From Desulfomicrobium orale DSM 12838 (lineage in GTDB: Bacteria; Desulfobacterota; Desulfovibrionia; Desulfovibrionales; Desulfomicrobiaceae): a DNA stretch of 64,000 nucleotides. The notes beneath the pieces are model-generated. The model was not told the DNA's origin. It made no database searches and saw only the letters and a program-made list of their open reading frames with translations. Location: assembly GCF_001553625.1 (NCBI RefSeq), contig NZ_CP014230.1, positions 1,674,001 through 1,738,000 of the forward strand. Reading direction: 5' to 3'. Below, piece by piece: positions 54,962 to 64,000 of the stretch. Both the position numbers and the translations under genes were made by a program. Each line of letters opens with the position of its first letter. Position 1 is the first letter of the stretch.

Positions 54962-57900
54962 ATGCAGCCACTGGACAAAACATTAAGAAAACAACTTGAG
55001 CGTACCATCAAAGATGCGCGTGATATTGCCGAGAACGCTGCCCGTGCAGCGCTGGAACAGCTGGGTGTGGGTGAGTCCGCGCCCTTTGCTCATCTGAGCG
55101 AACAGGACCGCGAGCTTCGCCGCAAGCTGCGCGCCCACGGTCGTCAATTCGGTGATTCCCTGAACGGCGGCAAGATCCAGACTCTAGACCGCCTGATCGA
55201 AGAGGTCGCTTACGAGCACTGGCACCGCATGCTCTTTGCCCGTTTCCTGGCCGAGAACAATCTGCTGATGTATCCCGATCCGGACGATCCGGTGGCGGTC
55301 ACCTTAGAGGAGTGTGAAGACCTCGCTGCCGATGAAGGCGCGGTCAACGGTTGGGAGCTGGCCGCCCGGTTTGCCGCCCGCATGCTGCCGCAAATTTTCC
55401 GCCCTGCTTCTCCGGTCTTTCAACTGAGCTTGCCACCCGAGCATCAGCAGAAATTGGAGCGCTTGCTGGCCGACCTGCCGCTGGAGGTTTTCACTGCCTC
55501 CGACAGCCTCGGCTGGGTCTATCAGTTCTGGCAGGCCAAGAAGAAGGACGAGGTCAACGCCTCCGAGGTCAAGATCGGTGCGCGCGAGCTGCCCGCCGTC
55601 ACCCAGCTCTTCACCGAGCCCTACATGGTCAGCTTCCTGCTCGATAACTCCCTGGGGGCCTGGTGGGCGGCAAGACGGCTCGGCGAGGCCGACCTCCGAA
55701 ACGCCGGCAGCGAAGATGAACTGCGTGCGAAAGCGGCGATCCCCGGCGTGCCGCTGGAGTATCTGCGTTTTGTCCAACAGGAGGACGGCACTTGGACACC
55801 GGCGGCCGGAACCTTCAACGGCTGGCCGGAGCAGCTTGCCGACCTGAAAACCCTGGACCCCTGCTGTGGCTCCGGCCACTTTCTGGTAGCAGTCTTCCTG
55901 ATGCTGGTGCCCATGCGCATGGAACTGGAGGGATTGTCGGCGCGCGCGGCGGTGGATGCGGTGCTGCGTGAAAACATCTATGGCCTGGAGCTGGATCAGC
56001 GCTGCGTGGAGCTGGCTGCCTTTGCCCTGGCGCTGACTGCATGGAAATATCCGGATGCTGGCGGCTACCGCGTATTGCCGGAGTTGAATGTGGCCTGCTC
56101 CGGGCTGTCCGTGAGCGCGGCGAAAGAGGAGTGGAAGCAGCTTGGCCTGGGCAAAAAGAATCTCAGCATTGCCCTCGATTGGATGCACGATACTTTCAAG
56201 GAAGCGCCACTTCTGGGCAGCTTGCTCAATCCTGCTCAAACCGATGCCGCCAAGATTGTGCGGTGGGAGGAACTTTCAAGCGCACTGGAGCAGGCGTTGA
56301 AGCAGGAGCAAAGCGAGGAGCAACAGGAGGCCGCTGTCGTGGCCCAGGGTCTGGCCAAGGCCGCAGCCCTGCTTGCCGAGCGCTATCAATGGGTGATGAC
56401 CAATGTGCCGTATCTGGCGCGAGGGAAACAAAGCGAGCGGCTGCGCGCCTTCTGTGAAAAGCACTGTTCAACCGCAAAGAACGATCTGGCAACGGTATTT
56501 CTCGACCGCTGCCTGGAATTTTGCGTCGATGGCGGCACGGCGAGTGTCGTTTTGCCGCAGAACTGGCTCTTTCTGACCAGCTACAGGAAGTTTCGCGAGA
56601 AATTGCTGAAAAACAACACCTGGCATCTGATCGCCCGGTTGGGGGCAGGAGCTTTCGAAACCATTAGCGGGGAGGTAGTGAAAGCTATCCTGATCAGTCT
56701 GAGCCGTGGCAGCGCAAGCATGGAAGAGAACTCCAGCCTCTTTAAGCGGCAGGATGCCGCTTCTACCCTGCTTCGCGGCCTCGATGTCTCCGAGTATCGC
56801 ACCACCGCCGAAAAAGCGGGGCAGTTGCTGACCGCGGAAATCAAAAGTGTGGAACAGGCGAAGCAGTTGGAGAATCCGGATGCTTCAGTAATGTTGGATG
56901 AGATGGAGAATTTACCACTTTTATTGAAGTATGCGAAGTCTGTTACGGGGCTTCAGACTGGAGATGATTACCAGTACGCGCGCTCCTTCTGGGAATTGGC
57001 TCGCATCGAACAGCCGAGATGGCTTTGGTTTCAAAGCGCTGCCAGAAAAAAAACCGAGTTCACAGGAAAGAGTAGAGTTTTAGGTTGGGAAGACGGAAAG
57101 GGATCGCTTGCAAACAACCCTAGTGCAAGGGTTCAGGGGCAGTTCGCTTGGGATAAGAAAGGAATATCTGTTCAAACAATGCGAGAACTGAACTGCTGCC
57201 TATTCGAAAGTTCTTCTTTTGATATGAATGCTTCTGCGATCATTCCAAACAAACTAGAGCATACCGTAGCAATCTGGTCGTACATGTCTTCATTAGAATA
57301 TCAATATGCTGTAAGGAAAATAAACCAAAAGCTTCGCGTTGCAGACGCCACTCTGGTCAAAGTCCCCTTTGATCTCGAGCGCTGGACAAAAATCGCCGAA
57401 GAAAAATACCCCAAGGGCCTGCCCAAGCCCTACACCGACGATCCCACCCAATGGATCTTCCACGGGCACCCCTGCGGCTCGGTAATTTGGAGTGACGACG
57501 AAAAATGGACGGCCAACGGCCCGCTGCGCACGGATTCCACAGTGCTGCACGTCGCCGTTGCCCGGCTCCTTGGCTACCGCTGGCCAGCCGAACTGGATGC
57601 CGGCATGGAGCTGGCCGACGAGCAGCGCGAATGGGTGGGGCGTTGCGAAGAACTGGCTGGTTACGCCGATGATGACGGTATCGTCTGCATTCCGCCGGTG
57701 CGCGGCGAGTTGGCCGCAAGCGACCGCCTGCTGAACCTGCTGGCCGCCGCCTATGGCGACGCCTGGAAGGGCGACACCCTGGCCGCGCTGCTCAAGAGCG
57801 CCGAACACGTCGGCAAAACACTGGAGACATGGCTGCGGGAGAAGTTCTTCGCCCAGCACTGCAAGCTGTTCCAGCACCGCCCCTTCATCTGGCACATCTG

Positions 57901-58405
57901 GGATGGCCTGCGTGACGGCTTCGCGGCCCTGGTCAACTACCACAAGCTCGACGCCAAGCTGCTGGAGACCCTGATCTACACCTACCTGGGCGACTGGATC
58001 AGCCGCCAGAAGCAGGACATCGCAAGCCACGTGGACGGAGCCCAGGAGCGCCTGGCCGCCGCCGAGGCCCTCAAGAAAAAGCTGGAGCTGATCCTGGAGG
58101 GTGAAGCGCCCTACGATATCTTCGTGCGCTGGAAACCGCTGGAACAACAGCCCATCGGCTGGGATCCGGATCTCAACGACGGCGTGCGCCTCAACATCCG
58201 CCCCTTCCTCACCGTGCCCGATGTCGGCAAGAGAGGCGCGGGGTGCTTGCGCGACAAACCCAACATCAACTGGAACAAGGACCGGGGCAAGGACGTGGCA
58301 TCCGCCCCCTGGTATCACGTCTTTGACGGCAACCGCATCAACGACCACCACCTGACCCTGGCCGAGAAACGCAAAGCAAGGGAAGTGAAGGAGAGTTTGT
58401 CATGA
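54962..58405 (+). CDS. pglX: BREX adenine-specific DNA methyltransferase PglX (BrxX)
   Basis: 1,147 residues. AAAGGAA precedes the ATG. SAM-binding motif DPCCGSGHFLVAVF at about residue 299, and catalytic motif as NVPY at about 481 (MTNVPYLARGKQ) instead of the more common NPPY. A C-terminal region would contact DNA. It methylates one adenine in a non-palindromic site to mark host DNA and is needed for defence. Its stop overlaps the next ATG by 4 bases. Confidence 0.93.
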   Translation: MQPLDKTLRKQLERTIKDARDIAENAARAALEQLGVGESAPFAHLSEQDRELRRKLRAHGRQFGDSLNGGKIQTLDRLIEEVAYEHWHRMLFARFLAENNLLMYPDPDDPVAVTLEECEDLAADEGAVNGWELAARFAARMLPQIFRPASPVFQLSLPPEHQQKLERLLADLPLEVFTASDSLGWVYQFWQAKKKDEVNASEVKIGARELPAVTQLFTEPYMVSFLLDNSLGAWWAARRLGEADLRNAGSEDELRAKAAIPGVPLEYLRFVQQEDGTWTPAAGTFNGWPEQLADLKTLDPCCGSGHFLVAVFLMLVPMRMELEGLSARAAVDAVLRENIYGLELDQRCVELAAFALALTAWKYPDAGGYRVLPELNVACSGLSVSAAKEEWKQLGLGKKNLSIALDWMHDTFKEAPLLGSLLNPAQTDAAKIVRWEELSSALEQALKQEQSEEQQEAAVVAQGLAKAAALLAERYQWVMTNVPYLARGKQSERLRAFCEKHCSTAKNDLATVFLDRCLEFCVDGGTASVVLPQNWLFLTSYRKFREKLLKNNTWHLIARLGAGAFETISGEVVKAILISLSRGSASMEENSSLFKRQDAASTLLRGLDVSEYRTTAEKAGQLLTAEIKSVEQAKQLENPDASVMLDEMENLPLLLKYAKSVTGLQTGDDYQYARSFWELARIEQPRWLWFQSAARKKTEFTGKSRVLGWEDGKGSLANNPSARVQGQFAWDKKGISVQTMRELNCCLFESSSFDMNASAIIPNKLEHTVAIWSYMSSLEYQYAVRKINQKLRVADATLVKVPFDLERWTKIAEEKYPKGLPKPYTDDPTQWIFHGHPCGSVIWSDDEKWTANGPLRTDSTVLHVAVARLLGYRWPAELDAGMELADEQREWVGRCEELAGYADDDGIVCIPPVRGELAASDRLLNLLAAAYGDAWKGDTLAALLKSAEHVGKTLETWLREKFFAQHCKLFQHRPFIWHIWDGLRDGFAALVNYHKLDAKLLETLIYTYLGDWISRQKQDIASHVDGAQERLAAAEALKKKLELILEGEAPYDIFVRWKPLEQQPIGWDPDLNDGVRLNIRPFLTVPDVGKRGAGCLRDKPNINWNKDRGKDVASAPWYHVFDGNRINDHHLTLAEKRKAREVKESLS

Positions 58406-59682
58406 TTAGACATCTGAAAATGTCCAATGTCGGACCGGCTCCCAAGATGGAGCTGGAGTTCGGCAGGCGCTTGAACCTCCTGACCGGCGATAACGGCCTG
58501 GGCAAGAGCTTTCTGCTCGATATTGCCTGGTGGGCGATGACACGCAAATGGCCTGCTGAAATTAATCCAAAACTGACTGCCGGGAAAAAGGCGTTACCTG
58601 CCTCTGATGGGGAAGCCAAAATCAGCTTTTCTTTTACCGGCAAAACTAGAGAGGAAAGCTACGAAAGCAGTTTTCTCCGAAAAGAGCAGACGTGGAGCGG
58701 CAGGCTGGGTCGGCCTGCAAACCCTGGACTTGTCCTGTATGCCATGTCGGATGGCAGTTTTGCCGTCTGGGATCCCCATCGGAACTACTGGATCACTCGG
58801 GCAGGCCTGGATGTGCAGGAACGTGTTCCTGCCTATGTGTTTAGCCCGAAAGAAGTTTGGGATGGTCTCCAGGATGAAAAAGGTGGCTGGCTATGTAATG
58901 GCCTCATACGCGACTGGGCCGGGTGGCAAAAGGAGCGTGGCGCACCATTTAAACATCTTAAACAAGTCTTGGAAGTTCTATCACCCTCCGCCAACGAAAA
59001 GTTGGAGCCAGGAAGTTTAACGAGAATAAGTCTGGATGATGTCCGCGACATCCCAACGATTCGTATGCCTTATCAACAAGAAGTCGCGGTTGTTCATGCA
59101 TCCTCCGGAATGCGACGAATCATGGCTTTGGCATACTTTCTGGTTTGGGCATGGGAAGAACACAAGCAAGCGGCCAAGCAGCTCGGGGAGCCTGCCACAA
59201 GGCAAATCACCTTTCTGGTTGACGAAATTGAATCCCATCTCCATCCAAGCTGGCAGCGCCGTATCGTTCCAACGCTGCTCTCCGTCATGGCAAAGCTGAC
59301 CAAGATCGCGAAAGTTCAGCTGATCACAGCTACCCACTCCCCGCTGATCATGGCGTCTGTAGAACCCTTATTTGACGCGCAACAGGATGCTTGGTTTGAC
59401 CTCGATTTTGAACGTAAAAAGGTGGTGTTGCGTCGCCGCGACTTTGAAAAGCATGGAGATGTCGCAACCTGGCTGGTCAGTGAGGCGTTTGATTTGAAGA
59501 GCGGCCGCCCCATTGAGTATGAACGTCTCGTTGAGGAAGCTTCGACACTGCTTGACAAAGATCAGCCGACCGAAAAGCAGATTTCTGAAATGAACGAAAA
59601 GCTTGTTCTGGCATTAGGGCCAAAAGACGACTTTCTATTCAACTGGCGATACATCTGTAAACAAAAGGGCTGGCTGAAATGA
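58402..59682 (+). CDS. AAA ATPase (SMC/ABC-like, PtuA-type) inserted in the BREX operon
   Basis: 426 residues. Walker A LTGDNGLGKSFLLDIAWW (about residue 29), an ABC-type signature region HASSGMRRIMALAY, Walker B ITFLVDEIESHLHPSWQRR (about 268) and H-loop ITATHSPLIMA. This is the AAA_15/AAA_21 group seen in Septu PtuA and OLD proteins, with no TOPRIM domain. It is coupled to pglX and to the HNH gene by 4-base overlaps. It may act with that nuclease as an extra antiphage arm (inference). It is not one of the six core BREX genes. Confidence 0.85.
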   Translation: MIRHLKMSNVGPAPKMELEFGRRLNLLTGDNGLGKSFLLDIAWWAMTRKWPAEINPKLTAGKKALPASDGEAKISFSFTGKTREESYESSFLRKEQTWSGRLGRPANPGLVLYAMSDGSFAVWDPHRNYWITRAGLDVQERVPAYVFSPKEVWDGLQDEKGGWLCNGLIRDWAGWQKERGAPFKHLKQVLEVLSPSANEKLEPGSLTRISLDDVRDIPTIRMPYQQEVAVVHASSGMRRIMALAYFLVWAWEEHKQAAKQLGEPATRQITFLVDEIESHLHPSWQRRIVPTLLSVMAKLTKIAKVQLITATHSPLIMASVEPLFDAQQDAWFDLDFERKKVVLRRRDFEKHGDVATWLVSEAFDLKSGRPIEYERLVEEASTLLDKDQPTEKQISEMNEKLVLALGPKDDFLFNWRYICKQKGWLK

Positions 59683-60275
59683 TACCCGTGGCTTTGCAAC
59701 CGGAACCAGCAGATTTTAACGCACGTGTGCGCCAACCTGGACTTGATTGGCTTGCCTCCCATGGCATCGCGCTCAATTCAGCTCCACCAAAAGCCACTGA
59801 GTTACCCAACCATTGGACCCGCTCCAATCGTCAGCTCTGGGAAGCCTATAGCGGTGTCTGCGCCTATCTGGCCATTTATTTTGAATGGGTGACCGGTGCC
59901 GCCTCCACGGATCATTTTGTGGCCAAGTCAAGGAATGCTGGTGATGCTTATGAGTGGAACAATTATCGTCTTTCTTGCCTTGGTCCCAATCGGAATAAAG
60001 GTAGGTTCGACGATGTGTTGGACCCGATTGGCTTGGAGGACAACACATTTGTTTTGAATTTGGCCAATGGAGAGATTGCACCAAATCCTGCACTACTCCC
60101 AGAAAAGAAAAGGGCGGCACGTAAAACTATCAAAAGATTGAAACTGGATAGTCCGGATCACAACGCTATGAGGGCGAAGCATTTTTCACGCTATTTGCGG
60201 AAGAAAGATGGACAAACCCTTAAAGAGTTATCGCCGTTCGTGTGGGCGGAAGCAAATCGACAGGGCCTGTTATGA
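59679..60275 (+). CDS. HNH-type nuclease partner (PtuB-like), zinc cysteines partly lost
   Basis: 198 residues. HNH-like core at about residues 60-110: YSGVCAYLAIYF, then ASTDHFVAKS, AYEWNNYRLSC and LGPNRNKG. In typical PtuB-like nucleases two CxxC pairs bind zinc; here only one cysteine of each pair remains (CAYL and SCLGP), so the fold may lack zinc. The catalytic His (DHF) and Asn (WNNYR) remain. Coupled to both neighbours by 4-base overlaps. It probably cuts DNA when its ATPase partner is triggered (inference). Confidence 0.75.
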   Translation: MIPVALQPEPADFNARVRQPGLDWLASHGIALNSAPPKATELPNHWTRSNRQLWEAYSGVCAYLAIYFEWVTGAASTDHFVAKSRNAGDAYEWNNYRLSCLGPNRNKGRFDDVLDPIGLEDNTFVLNLANGEIAPNPALLPEKKRAARKTIKRLKLDSPDHNAMRAKHFSRYLRKKDGQTLKELSPFVWAEANRQGLL

Positions 60276-62626
60276 GACTGCTTGATCATCTCCTGAAAGC
60301 GGTTCGTGGTGTCGCCGTCTTCAACCCGGAGGTTCAGGTTGCACCGGCCTGTATCCTGTGGCCGGATCGTGACCGCCAGTGGGAAGCCGTCATACCCGTT
60401 CTTCAGGCCGAACTGCCTGAACTCCTGGTCCTGGGCGACTATGCGCCCGAAAAGCGGGTTGGGCCTGCCATCTGGTTGCGCTGCGTGCTTGCCGGTCGAG
60501 CCGAGGGTGTTTCACTGCCCAAGGGTCAGACGCCGATTTTTTATCTGCCGGGCGTCAGCCGCCAGGACCTGCGGGCTGTCGAAAATTGCCCTGATCACTT
60601 GAAGCCGCTTGCTGAACTGCAATACCGGGGCGTGATCTGGTCACAAAGCAATGCGAAAGACTGGACGATCCTGGCCTATCTGAAATCCGATCAGGGCGGG
60701 CTTGGGCTGGATGTCGCCCAGGACAACGATGCCAAAAACGCCATGCAGCTCGCGTTGTATCGACTCCTCGACGAGAATGTCTCCTTGCTGAAAGGCAAGC
60801 GTCTGGACAAGGACTACTTCAACACCCTGTTGACGGGGGGCGACCCGATTCGCGACCTCCTGCAGTGGCTCAACCAGGGGGACGCCTTCCAGGCAAGTCG
60901 GGGCGAGAACGAATGGAAGGCCTTTGTCGAGGTCTGCAAGTCTCAACTGGCCTTCAACCCCCAGAACGAAGGCGCTTTGGCCGGGAGCACCCGGCTCGCC
61001 AACCATGAAGGCCCTTGGCATGCCGTCTGGGAGCGCTACTGCGAAGCACCCAGGCGCTACCCCAATATCCCGGCACAAATCAGAAAATGTCGTCCGCCGA
61101 ATGACACCCTTTTCTGGCACATGGAAGAAAGTTCTTTCGACGGCTGGCCTCAGTGGAACGACGACCAGGAGAAAAACCTTCACCGTGATTTGCTGGCCCT
61201 TGCCAAAGCGCCCGCGCACGAAGCGAGGGCGAAGATTAAAGAGCTGGAAAAACAGCACGGACGAAGGCGCTCTCTGGTCTGGGCCGAATTGGGTGATGCA
61301 CCCCTGGCCTGTGCAGTGGAACACCTGGCGACCATTGCCGAGATCACCGGAGGCGGCCTTGCCGCAGGTTCGGTGGACGACCTCGCAGCAGGGTATCGCA
61401 GTCATGGATGGCGGGTTGATGACGGAGTGATCCGGGCTTTGGCTCAGGTCGATAGTGCTGCCGATTTTGATGCCGTGACGACCGCCATCCGATCGGTTTA
61501 CCTGCCGTGGGTGGAAGAATCGGCCCGCTATCTCCAGAAATTGGTAGATGGCACATCGTATCCAGGAGGTACCTGTCTGACGGCAAAGGCAGTACCTTTC
61601 AGTCCCGGGGACTGCGTTCTCTTCGTCGACGGACTCCGTTTCGATGCCGGGAAGCGTTTGGTTGGCTCTTTAGAGGAATGCGGGTTTGAAATTTCCGAGG
61701 AACCTGTTTGGGCGGCCCTGCCGAGTGTAACCGCAACCGGTAAGGCGGCGGTCACCCCGGTACGGGACAAAATTCGCGGTGAGGATGGCAACCCCGATTT
61801 TGAGCCGTCCGTAGCAGATACCGGTCAGTCATTAAAGGGCGGCTACCACCTGAAGAGGCTTTTGACTGACGCAGGATGGTCGATCCTCGCGCGCTCCGCT
61901 GATGGCAATGGCCAGGGTATGGCCTGGTGTGAATTTGGAGACATCGACCATGAAGGTCACGACCGTGGATGGAAACTTGCCAAGCACATCGATGCCCTGA
62001 TTCTGGAGATCACAGAGCGTATCACGGAGCTTCTGGCAGCAGGATGGAAACGTGTTCGGGTTGTGACAGACCATGGCTGGTTGTTGCTGCCCGGGGGATT
62101 GCCAAAAATCGATCTTCCCAGCGCCTTGGCCGATAACAAGTGGGGCCGATGCGCCTCATTAAAACCCGGGGCCACTTCCGAGGAGCGGCTTTACCCATGG
62201 TACTGGAACCCAAACCGGTACTTTGCCCTTGCCGATGGCGTGAGCTGCTTCAAGAAAGGCGAAGAGTATGCCCATGGCGGACTGAGCCTGCAAGAGTGCC
62301 TGACGCTACATTTGACGGTAACGCGAGGCGAATCTGCTCAGGCTGCAACATCTGTCGAATTTACCGACGTGGTGTGGAGGGGGCTGCGCTGCACCGTTGC
62401 CGTGGATGGCAACTTCTCGGGTTTATCGCTTGATGTTCGTAGCCAAGCTGGCGATTCATCGTCCAGTGTGGTCGTCGGCAGCAAACCGCTTAAAGACAAC
62501 GGGACAGCCTCCGTAGTTGTCGAGGACGAGGACATGGAGGGGCGTGAAGCAACGGTGGTCCTGGTCGATGCCAATGGATCGCTGGTTGCGCAAATTGCCA
62601 CAGTGATTGGTGGAGGTAATACATGA
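60272..62626 (+). CDS. pglZ: BREX alkaline phosphatase-like protein PglZ (BrxZ)
   Basis: 784 residues from the ATG at 60272, which overlaps the HNH stop by 4 bases. PglZ domain with VLFVDGLRFDAGKRLVGSL (about 449-466), ALPSVTATGKAAVTP and VTDHGWLLLPGGLPK (about 598). These match the alkaline-phosphatase fold metal sites. A nuclease or phosphatase role has been proposed. Required for BREX. Confidence 0.92.
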   Translation: MRLLDHLLKAVRGVAVFNPEVQVAPACILWPDRDRQWEAVIPVLQAELPELLVLGDYAPEKRVGPAIWLRCVLAGRAEGVSLPKGQTPIFYLPGVSRQDLRAVENCPDHLKPLAELQYRGVIWSQSNAKDWTILAYLKSDQGGLGLDVAQDNDAKNAMQLALYRLLDENVSLLKGKRLDKDYFNTLLTGGDPIRDLLQWLNQGDAFQASRGENEWKAFVEVCKSQLAFNPQNEGALAGSTRLANHEGPWHAVWERYCEAPRRYPNIPAQIRKCRPPNDTLFWHMEESSFDGWPQWNDDQEKNLHRDLLALAKAPAHEARAKIKELEKQHGRRRSLVWAELGDAPLACAVEHLATIAEITGGGLAAGSVDDLAAGYRSHGWRVDDGVIRALAQVDSAADFDAVTTAIRSVYLPWVEESARYLQKLVDGTSYPGGTCLTAKAVPFSPGDCVLFVDGLRFDAGKRLVGSLEECGFEISEEPVWAALPSVTATGKAAVTPVRDKIRGEDGNPDFEPSVADTGQSLKGGYHLKRLLTDAGWSILARSADGNGQGMAWCEFGDIDHEGHDRGWKLAKHIDALILEITERITELLAAGWKRVRVVTDHGWLLLPGGLPKIDLPSALADNKWGRCASLKPGATSEERLYPWYWNPNRYFALADGVSCFKKGEEYAHGGLSLQECLTLHLTVTRGESAQAATSVEFTDVVWRGLRCTVAVDGNFSGLSLDVRSQAGDSSSSVVVGSKPLKDNGTASVVVEDEDMEGREATVVLVDANGSLVAQIATVIGGGNT

Positions 62627-64000
62627 TTGAAATGGATCAGATCGACAAAAAAGCGGCCTCCTCGCTGGGGGGTACCTGGTCCGGAAGGATCTGGTCCGGA
62701 CGTTTAGCCGCCAGTTTCCGGTGCCGACCTATGTGGTCGAGTTCCTGCTCGGCCGCTACTGCGCCAGCACCGAGCAGGACGAGATTGATGAGGGTCTCGA
62801 GATCGTCCAAAGGCAACTCAAATCGAGAACGGTCAAGGCCGGGGAAGAAGAGCTCTTCAAGGCTCGGGCCAGGGAAAATGGCGAGGTCAAAATCATCGAC
62901 CTCATCACCGCTCGCCTGGATGCGAAGACCGACTCCTACATCGCTACACTGCCCAGCCTGCGATTGACCGATGTCCGCATTAGCCCGGAACTGGCGAATG
63001 AACATGAGCGAATGCTGACAGGTGGCTTTTATGCCGAAATCAGTCTGAACTACGATGCGGCTATTGCCCAGGAGAGCAAAGGCAGACCGTTCGGGGTTGA
63101 GTCGCTCCGGGAGATCCAACTCTCAAAACGCGATGTGCTCGACATCCTAGCCGAGGCTCGCAAGTCCTTCACTACCGACGAGTGGAAGGAATTCCTGCTT
63201 CGATCCATTGGCATTGAATCAAACGGATTGTCCCGGCGGCAACGCGATGCCTTGATGCTGCGAATGGTTCCCTTTGTCGAGCGTAACTACAACCTGGTGG
63301 AACTCGGTCCCAGAGGAACGGGCAAGAGCCATCTCTTCCAGCAGGTTTCTCCGTATGCGCATCTGATTTCCGGGGGTAAGGCCACGGTTGCCCGGATGTT
63401 CGTCAACAACGCAACCGGCCAGCGCGGATTGGTCTGCCAATACGATGTGGTCTGCTTCGATGAGGTGTCCGGCGTCTCTTTCGACCAGAAGGATGGCGTG
63501 AACATCATGAAGGGGTACATGGAGTCCGGTGAATTCAGCCGCGGCAAGGAAAGCATCCGAGCCGATGGCAGTATCGTCCTGGTTGGCAATTTCGATGTGG
63601 ATGTTGAACATCAACAGCGCATCGGACACCTGTTTGGCCCCATGCCACCCGAGATGAAAGACGACACCGCTTTCATGGACCGAATCCACGCCTTTCTGCC
63701 CGGCTGGGATGTTCCCAAGATCAGCAAGGAGCTGTTGACGAATCACTTCGGTCTGGTGAGCGATTTCTTGTCCGAGTGTTGGAGCCAGCTTCGTAATCAG
63801 AGCAGAGTGAGCGTATTGCAAAACCGGGTGTTCTTCGGTGGCGCTCTGTCGGGGCGCGATACCAATGCGGTCAATAAAACCGTGAGCGGACTGCTCAAGC
63901 TCCTCTATCCTGGTGAAGGTGAGGCTGTTGATGAGGACATCGAGTGGGCCGTCCATATCGCCATGGAGGCAAGGCGTCGCGTCAAGGAACAGCAGAAGCG
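62623..64000 (+). CDS. brxL: BREX Lon-like protein BrxL, out of frame at a G6 tract; 3' end cut by window
   Basis: The natural ATG at 62623 overlaps the pglZ stop by 4 bases. After 15 codons (IEMDQIDKKAASSLG) the frame shifts at six G (62667-62672). The family sequence YLVRKDLVRTFSRQFPVP then continues in the frame that would be reached with seven or four G. From there the reading is open to the window end with VPTYVVEFLLGRYC, IIDLITARLD, Walker A NYNLVELGPRGTGKSH and Walker B VVCFDEVSGVSFD, GFYAEISLNYD and VSGLLKLLYPGEGE. In the shifted frame no normal start codon exists before the tract. Either a phase-variable switch, a frameshifting site, a true lesion, or a sequencing error. The C-terminus lies outside. 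Confidence 0.85.
62667..62672 (+). repeat. G6 homopolymer at the brxL frameshift
   Basis: Six consecutive G between CTCGCT and TACCTG. The frame on its left and the BrxL frame on its right differ by one base. A gain of one G would restore a continuous BrxL. Confidence 0.8.

Noticed and set aside
1-64000. CRISPR arrays
   Set aside because: No short regularly spaced repeats with unique spacers were seen; the only dense repeats are the YD repeats within rhs genes.

Overview
This 64 kb window looks like the chromosome of a GC-rich, anaerobic deltaproteobacterium of the Desulfovibrionales type. The pointers are bifunctional AdhE, a quinone-linked anaerobic glycerol-3-phosphate dehydrogenase (GlpABC), a DctPQM TRAP transporter, split glyQ/glyS, a RodZ-like protein and a SurA-like chaperone. 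This placement is an inference from gene content, not from a marker-gene match.

Layout. (1) 1-15,957, accessory island, all main genes on the minus strand. It begins with the 5' part of an IS5-family element. Then come two full-length secreted Rhs/YD-repeat proteins (2,711-6,445 and 11,435-15,199) and three displaced, 5'-truncated rhs 3' ends (1,315-2,316; 7,897-9,633; 9,975-10,757), each with its own toxin-like tip. Each tip is followed by a small AT-rich gene that is probably its immunity gene. Companion secreted proteins precede each full-length rhs. The GC-rich rhs core is nearly identical between copies, while tips and immunity genes are AT-rich and unrelated. (2) 15,958-49,996, ordinary chromosome. 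It holds adhE, a HAD phosphatase, a TRAP transporter operon (dctMQP), a divergent glpABC-glpQ cluster, pepA, a nitroreductase, a type IA topoisomerase, glycerate kinase, a P-loop kinase, mfd, a SurA-like chaperone, rodZ-like, recO, glyQS, rpsT, htpG, tRNA-Lys(CUU), a DUF493 protein, a glycine-zipper lipoprotein and an adenosine-specific kinase. Several clear hairpin terminators separate these units. (3) 50,150-64,000, a BREX type 1 phage-defence operon on the plus strand: brxA, brxB, brxC, pglX, an inserted AAA-ATPase/HNH pair, pglZ and brxL (cut by the window end).

How the parts work together. The rhs island is a polymorphic-toxin locus: exposed Rhs shells end in exchangeable toxic tips, and downstream immunity genes protect the producer. 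Displaced 3' cassettes are a reservoir for tip switching by recombination through the shared core. In the central region, GlpQ would release glycerol-3-phosphate in the periplasm and GlpABC would oxidise it into the menaquinone pool; the divergent TRAP transporter may feed this or another pathway. At the right, BREX would modify host DNA (PglX) and block phage replication, with a Septu-like ATPase/nuclease pair nested in the operon by 4-base start/stop overlaps.

Most notable points. (a) A 90-bp segment of one rhs gene is inverted between perfect 10-bp inverted repeats and keeps the reading frame open. (b) The AAA/HNH pair is embedded in the BREX operon between pglX and pglZ. (c) brxL is out of frame at a G6 tract 15 codons after its start, either a phase-variable switch or a lesion. 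(d) The colicin E5-like tip sits behind a one-base deletion in its rhs core.
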